Source of the DNA: Chloroflexota bacterium
GTDB taxonomy: Bacteria; Chloroflexota; Dehalococcoidia; UBA2979
DNA length: 8,551 nt
Reading direction: 5' to 3'
Assembly: GCA_002725365.1 (NCBI GenBank)
Contig: PBOW01000026.1
Coordinates: 20,400 to 28,950 of the forward strand
Every line of letters begins with the position of its first letter. Position 1 is the first letter of the stretch. A program made the position numbers and the translations under genes. Below, one piece after another: positions 6,412 to 8,551 of the stretch. A model generated the notes under the pieces. That model was not told where the DNA came from. It saw only the letters and a program-made list of their open reading frames with translations, and did no database searches.

Positions 6412-7641
6412 ATGGTCGTAGAGTTCCGAAAAGCAACGGCTGAAGAAATGCCTGAATTTTACCGACAGGCTTCTCGTGCATTAGGACAGGAAAACACCTT
6501 GGCGGGACTCGATCCCGACTGGACCATGTGCGCATTCGATGACGATCAGGTCGTGACAACCTACGGGGCTTGGCCACTCCAAATTAGGTTTAATGGGCCA
6601 GCAACACCGGCTGCAGGTGTGACGATGGTCTCTACTCATCCTGCGCATCGCAGACGGGGCTACCTGCGGAGCGTCAAACAAAAACATTTCCAAGAGATGC
6701 ACGAGAAGCGTGAACAATCTCTGGCGATTCTTCATCCTGCGTGGATGGCAATTTATCAGCGATATGGATATGGCACGATAAATACTAGACACACTTACAA
6801 GATAGAACCTCGCTTTATTCGATTTCATCATCCTGTACAAAGCTCCGGTGTGATCCGTGAGGTTAATTTAGACGAAGAGTTTGGATTACTTGTAGATGTG
6901 TATCGACGATTTCGAGAGGAACGTAACGGCCTAGTCCACCGAGGACGAGCCATGTGGGACGAAGGACCATTAGCAAAAACAACACCGGAAAGACAACGCT
7001 CCATATTTGCGTACGAAGAGCACGGTGAGCCGCTGGGATATGTCATTTATACTGCTGGGCCTGGAACAACTCCAAACGAAAACTGGAACGGCCGCTATGG
7101 AAATAATCATGTATCGCAGTACGTCGACGTCTCAGATTTCTTTGCTCTCACACCGGAGGCACACCAAGCACTATGGGGACTGCTCGCAGGCATTGATAAC
7201 GCGGAAGATGTTAGATGGGATAATGCCCCATCGAACGATCCTCTAGTCAACATGCTAACCGAACCGAGAATGCTAAATGCGACCCGCCGCGATGGAATAA
7301 TGGCGCGCATCGTAACACTTGAGGACGCCCTACCTCTACGAAGATACGACGAGGAAGGTGAAGTTCGCTTTCAATTCCTAGATGAATTCTGCGATTGGAA
7401 TAACGGAAGTTGGGCTTTCTCAGCGAGCCCAGAAGTAAGTACCATAGATCGTATACCTGACTCTGGAGCTGACATAAGAATCACTCCCGATACCTTCGCC
7501 TCAATATTATTCGGGCACTACAGCGCGTCGGAAGCACTGCAAGCCGGGCTCCTTACAGTGCTGAATCAGGACGCGTTAAAGGACTGGGACCGCATATTCA
7601 GAACAAGATATACACCGTATGAGGCAGAGCATACCTGGTGA
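6412..7641 (+). CDS. Eis-like GNAT-family N-acetyltransferase
   Basis: The 409-residue product matches the Eis/YkkB-type layout of two GNAT domains plus an SCP2-like C-terminal domain. The first GNAT domain (about 1-135) has VTMVSTHPAHRRRGYLRSV (70-88), which contains the RRxGYL acetyl-CoA pyrophosphate loop, and AIYQRYGYG (113-121), whose Tyr matches the region of the Eis catalytic Tyr. The second, degenerate GNAT domain covers about 145-300. The SCP2-like part has DIRITPDTFASILFGHYSASEALQAG in the last 60 residues. Eis uses its C-terminal carboxylate as catalytic base; this protein ends in Trp rather than the Phe of mycobacterial Eis. Known family members acetylate amines, including aminoglycosides and protein lysines, but nothing here identifies the acceptor. 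It begins 15 bases after the DUF35 stop, with purine-rich AGAGGA and AAGGA before the ATG, so it looks like the third gene of the operon. Confidence 0.88.
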   Translation: MVVEFRKATAEEMPEFYRQASRALGQENTLAGLDPDWTMCAFDDDQVVTTYGAWPLQIRFNGPATPAAGVTMVSTHPAHRRRGYLRSVKQKHFQEMHEKREQSLAILHPAWMAIYQRYGYGTINTRHTYKIEPRFIRFHHPVQSSGVIREVNLDEEFGLLVDVYRRFREERNGLVHRGRAMWDEGPLAKTTPERQRSIFAYEEHGEPLGYVIYTAGPGTTPNENWNGRYGNNHVSQYVDVSDFFALTPEAHQALWGLLAGIDNAEDVRWDNAPSNDPLVNMLTEPRMLNATRRDGIMARIVTLEDALPLRRYDEEGEVRFQFLDEFCDWNNGSWAFSASPEVSTIDRIPDSGADIRITPDTFASILFGHYSASEALQAGLLTVLNQDALKDWDRIFRTRYTPYEAEHTW

Positions 7642-7649
7642 ACCATTAT

Positions 7650-8078
7650 CTACTTGGTGTTGAGATACTCTGATATTTGCTTCGAATGGTCCCTCAAATG
7701 CCACACAGCGAAGTCAACAGTCCCGCCAATCGTCTGTTCGAAACCCTGACCAGCTGGAATGTCTGCAACCTTGTCGATATCACCATCTTCGATATATCCA
7801 TATATCCGATCGGTTGCAACCGCCATTTCTTCTAACAATTGCAAAGCATGTTGAGGCTCAACGGCCTCAATATTCTGTTGTTCAAGGCCATTCGCTTGCA
7901 GTGCAGCGGCAACGGCATTCGCGAAATAGTTCTCATCTGCAATGACATGCTCTGCAATTTTTCGCGGTCCCCATTTTGCGTCTGTGCCAAGCACCCATTG
8001 TTGCTCAGCCTTGCTGATTGTTGCTGCAAGAGTCGCACGAGCTTCGCTCAGCCGTGCACGAAAATCATCCGCTCCCAT
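7650..8078 (-). CDS. DinB/YfiT-like four-helix putative metalloenzyme
   Basis: The 142-residue protein has the DinB-superfamily pattern: a long N-terminal helix (about 4-27), then a tryptophan-containing segment WGPRKIAEHVIADENYFA (36-53), two more helices, and a final helix AVWHLRDHSKQISEYL (124-139). His44, His127 and His131 form the expected three-His metal site, so it is probably an intact metal-binding member. Relatives include DinB-like damage-induced proteins, bacillithiol or mycothiol transferases and maleylpyruvate isomerases; nothing specifies which activity applies. An in-frame TGA directly precedes the ATG, and AAGGA lies 9 bases upstream. It converges on the Eis-like gene with only 8 bases between the stops and no visible terminator, and it diverges from pepN. 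Confidence 0.85.
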   Translation of the reverse strand: MGADDFRARLSEARATLAATISKAEQQWVLGTDAKWGPRKIAEHVIADENYFANAVAAALQANGLEQQNIEAVEPQHALQLLEEMAVATDRIYGYIEDGDIDKVADIPAGQGFEQTIGGTVDFAVWHLRDHSKQISEYLNTK

Positions 8079-8173
8079 TCATTGCAATCCTTTCCTGTAT
8101 GAGGTAACTAGAGTAATTCAATAAGACTGAGTATGGGGATTATCGGAGGACGTAACAAGCTGGGTGAGTTAGG

Positions 8174-8200
8174 CTCATGAAATCAGTCAAATTTCCTGAG
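8174..8200 (+). promoter_or_regulatory. Hairpin overlapping the pepN ribosome binding site
   Basis: CTCATGAAAT (8174-8183) and ATTTCCTGAG (8191-8200) pair at 9 of 10 positions around a 7-base loop. The right arm covers the first three bases of the pepN Shine-Dalgarno GAGGAG (8198-8203). In the transcript it could partly hide the site and tune translation; as DNA it could equally be a protein-binding palindrome. The function is inferred from position only. Confidence 0.35.
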
Positions 8201-8210
8201 GAGAAACACA

Positions 8211-8551
8211 ATGAGATCCCAAGAAACTGCCGCACGAGACGTACTCGACAAAAATGATGCAACTCGCCGATCGAACAGTATTTCGGATACGCAATATCAA
8301 ATAAATCTGAGTTTACCTGGTGGAGGAAGCCCTACCTACTCAGGCGAAACGATCGTTCAGTTCGAAAGCTCTGACGGTTCGGATACTTTTCTTGATTTTA
8401 CCGGTACGGAAATCATCAGTCTCCACGTAAATGACAGCGAGGTGGTTAATCCGTCATGGACCGGTCATCGACTGCATATACAAGACTTGATCAGCGGACC
8501 GAATAAAGTGGTCATATCCTACATCAATGAATATGACCACACCGGTGATGG
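8211..8551 (+). CDS. pepN: Aminopeptidase N (M1 family), N-terminal part, partial
   Basis: About 113 residues are readable before the window ends. After a short N-terminal helix with the EARxR-like start of actinobacterial PepN (here DATRRSNSISDTQYQINLSL, 16-35), the first beta-domain shows YSGETIVQFES (43-53), DTFLDFTG (58-65), VNDSEVV (73-79) and YINEYDHTGDG at the window edge, matching the family's ...YMNTGEG-like segment before the catalytic domain. PepN is a cytoplasmic zinc aminopeptidase that removes N-terminal residues from peptides. The catalytic GxMEN and HExxH motifs lie beyond the window, so activity cannot be checked. GAGGAG at 8198-8203, 7 bases before the ATG, supports the start. 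The leader carries a hairpin touching this site. It is divergent from the DinB-like gene. Confidence 0.85.
   Translation, partial: MRSQETAARDVLDKNDATRRSNSISDTQYQINLSLPGGGSPTYSGETIVQFESSDGSDTFLDFTGTEIISLHVNDSEVVNPSWTGHRLHIQDLISGPNKVVISYINEYDHTGD

Noticed and set aside
7642..7649. Terminator between the Eis-like and DinB-like genes
   Set aside because: Only 8 bases separate the stops, and no stem-loop followed by T residues is visible.
8133..8180. 15-codon open frame in the pepN leader starting at ATG 8133
   Set aside because: It has no ribosome site and is short enough to arise by chance; there is no sign of a leader-peptide attenuator such as repeated codons.
1..8551. tRNA, rRNA, insertion sequence, CRISPR array or defence-system genes
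   Set aside because: Nothing resembling these was seen; all large open frames fit housekeeping or metabolic families.

Overview
The window is ordinary, gene-dense bacterial chromosome: nine protein genes, two of them cut by the window edges, with almost no empty space. No RNA genes, insertion sequences, CRISPR arrays or phage genes are visible. The organism is most likely a Chloroflexota bacterium of the Dehalococcoidia/SAR202 kind. That rests on the membrane-anchored N-terminus at the left edge, which I recall from YvcK proteins of that phylum, together with a CTC-type bL25, an Eis-like acetyltransferase and an actinobacterial-style PepN. It is an inference from protein flavour, not a proven placement.

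Left part (1-2794): a partial membrane protein (probable YvcK) lies downstream of the bL25 gene on the minus strand. Across a 152-base divergent spacer that carries two short inverted repeats, fhs (formate-tetrahydrofolate ligase) reads rightwards from a TTG start.

Middle (2786-4681, minus strand): moeA, for molybdenum cofactor assembly, is followed by an unrecognised 165-residue gene whose end overlaps the end of fhs by 9 bases. moeA has an in-frame TAG just before what looks like its natural C-terminus; the missing tail is still encoded behind the stop.

Right part (4777-7641, plus strand): an apparent three-gene operon of a thiolase-superfamily protein, a DUF35 zinc-ribbon/OB-fold protein and an Eis-like GNAT protein. 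The thiolase-like protein seems to lack the catalytic cysteines and has tyrosines at suggestive positions, so a thiolase/DUF35 carbon-carbon lyase (Ltp2-ChsH2 type) or related acyl-CoA enzyme is more plausible than a classical thiolase. moeA and this operon diverge from a 95-base spacer containing a palindromic -10 element that reads TATAAT on both strands.

Right edge: a DinB-like four-helix protein on the minus strand converges on the operon, and the N-terminus of aminopeptidase N begins at 8211, with a hairpin overlapping its ribosome binding site.

No complete novel system is evident. The points most worth a second look are the interrupted moeA, the cysteine-less thiolase/DUF35 pair, and the symmetric promoter between them.
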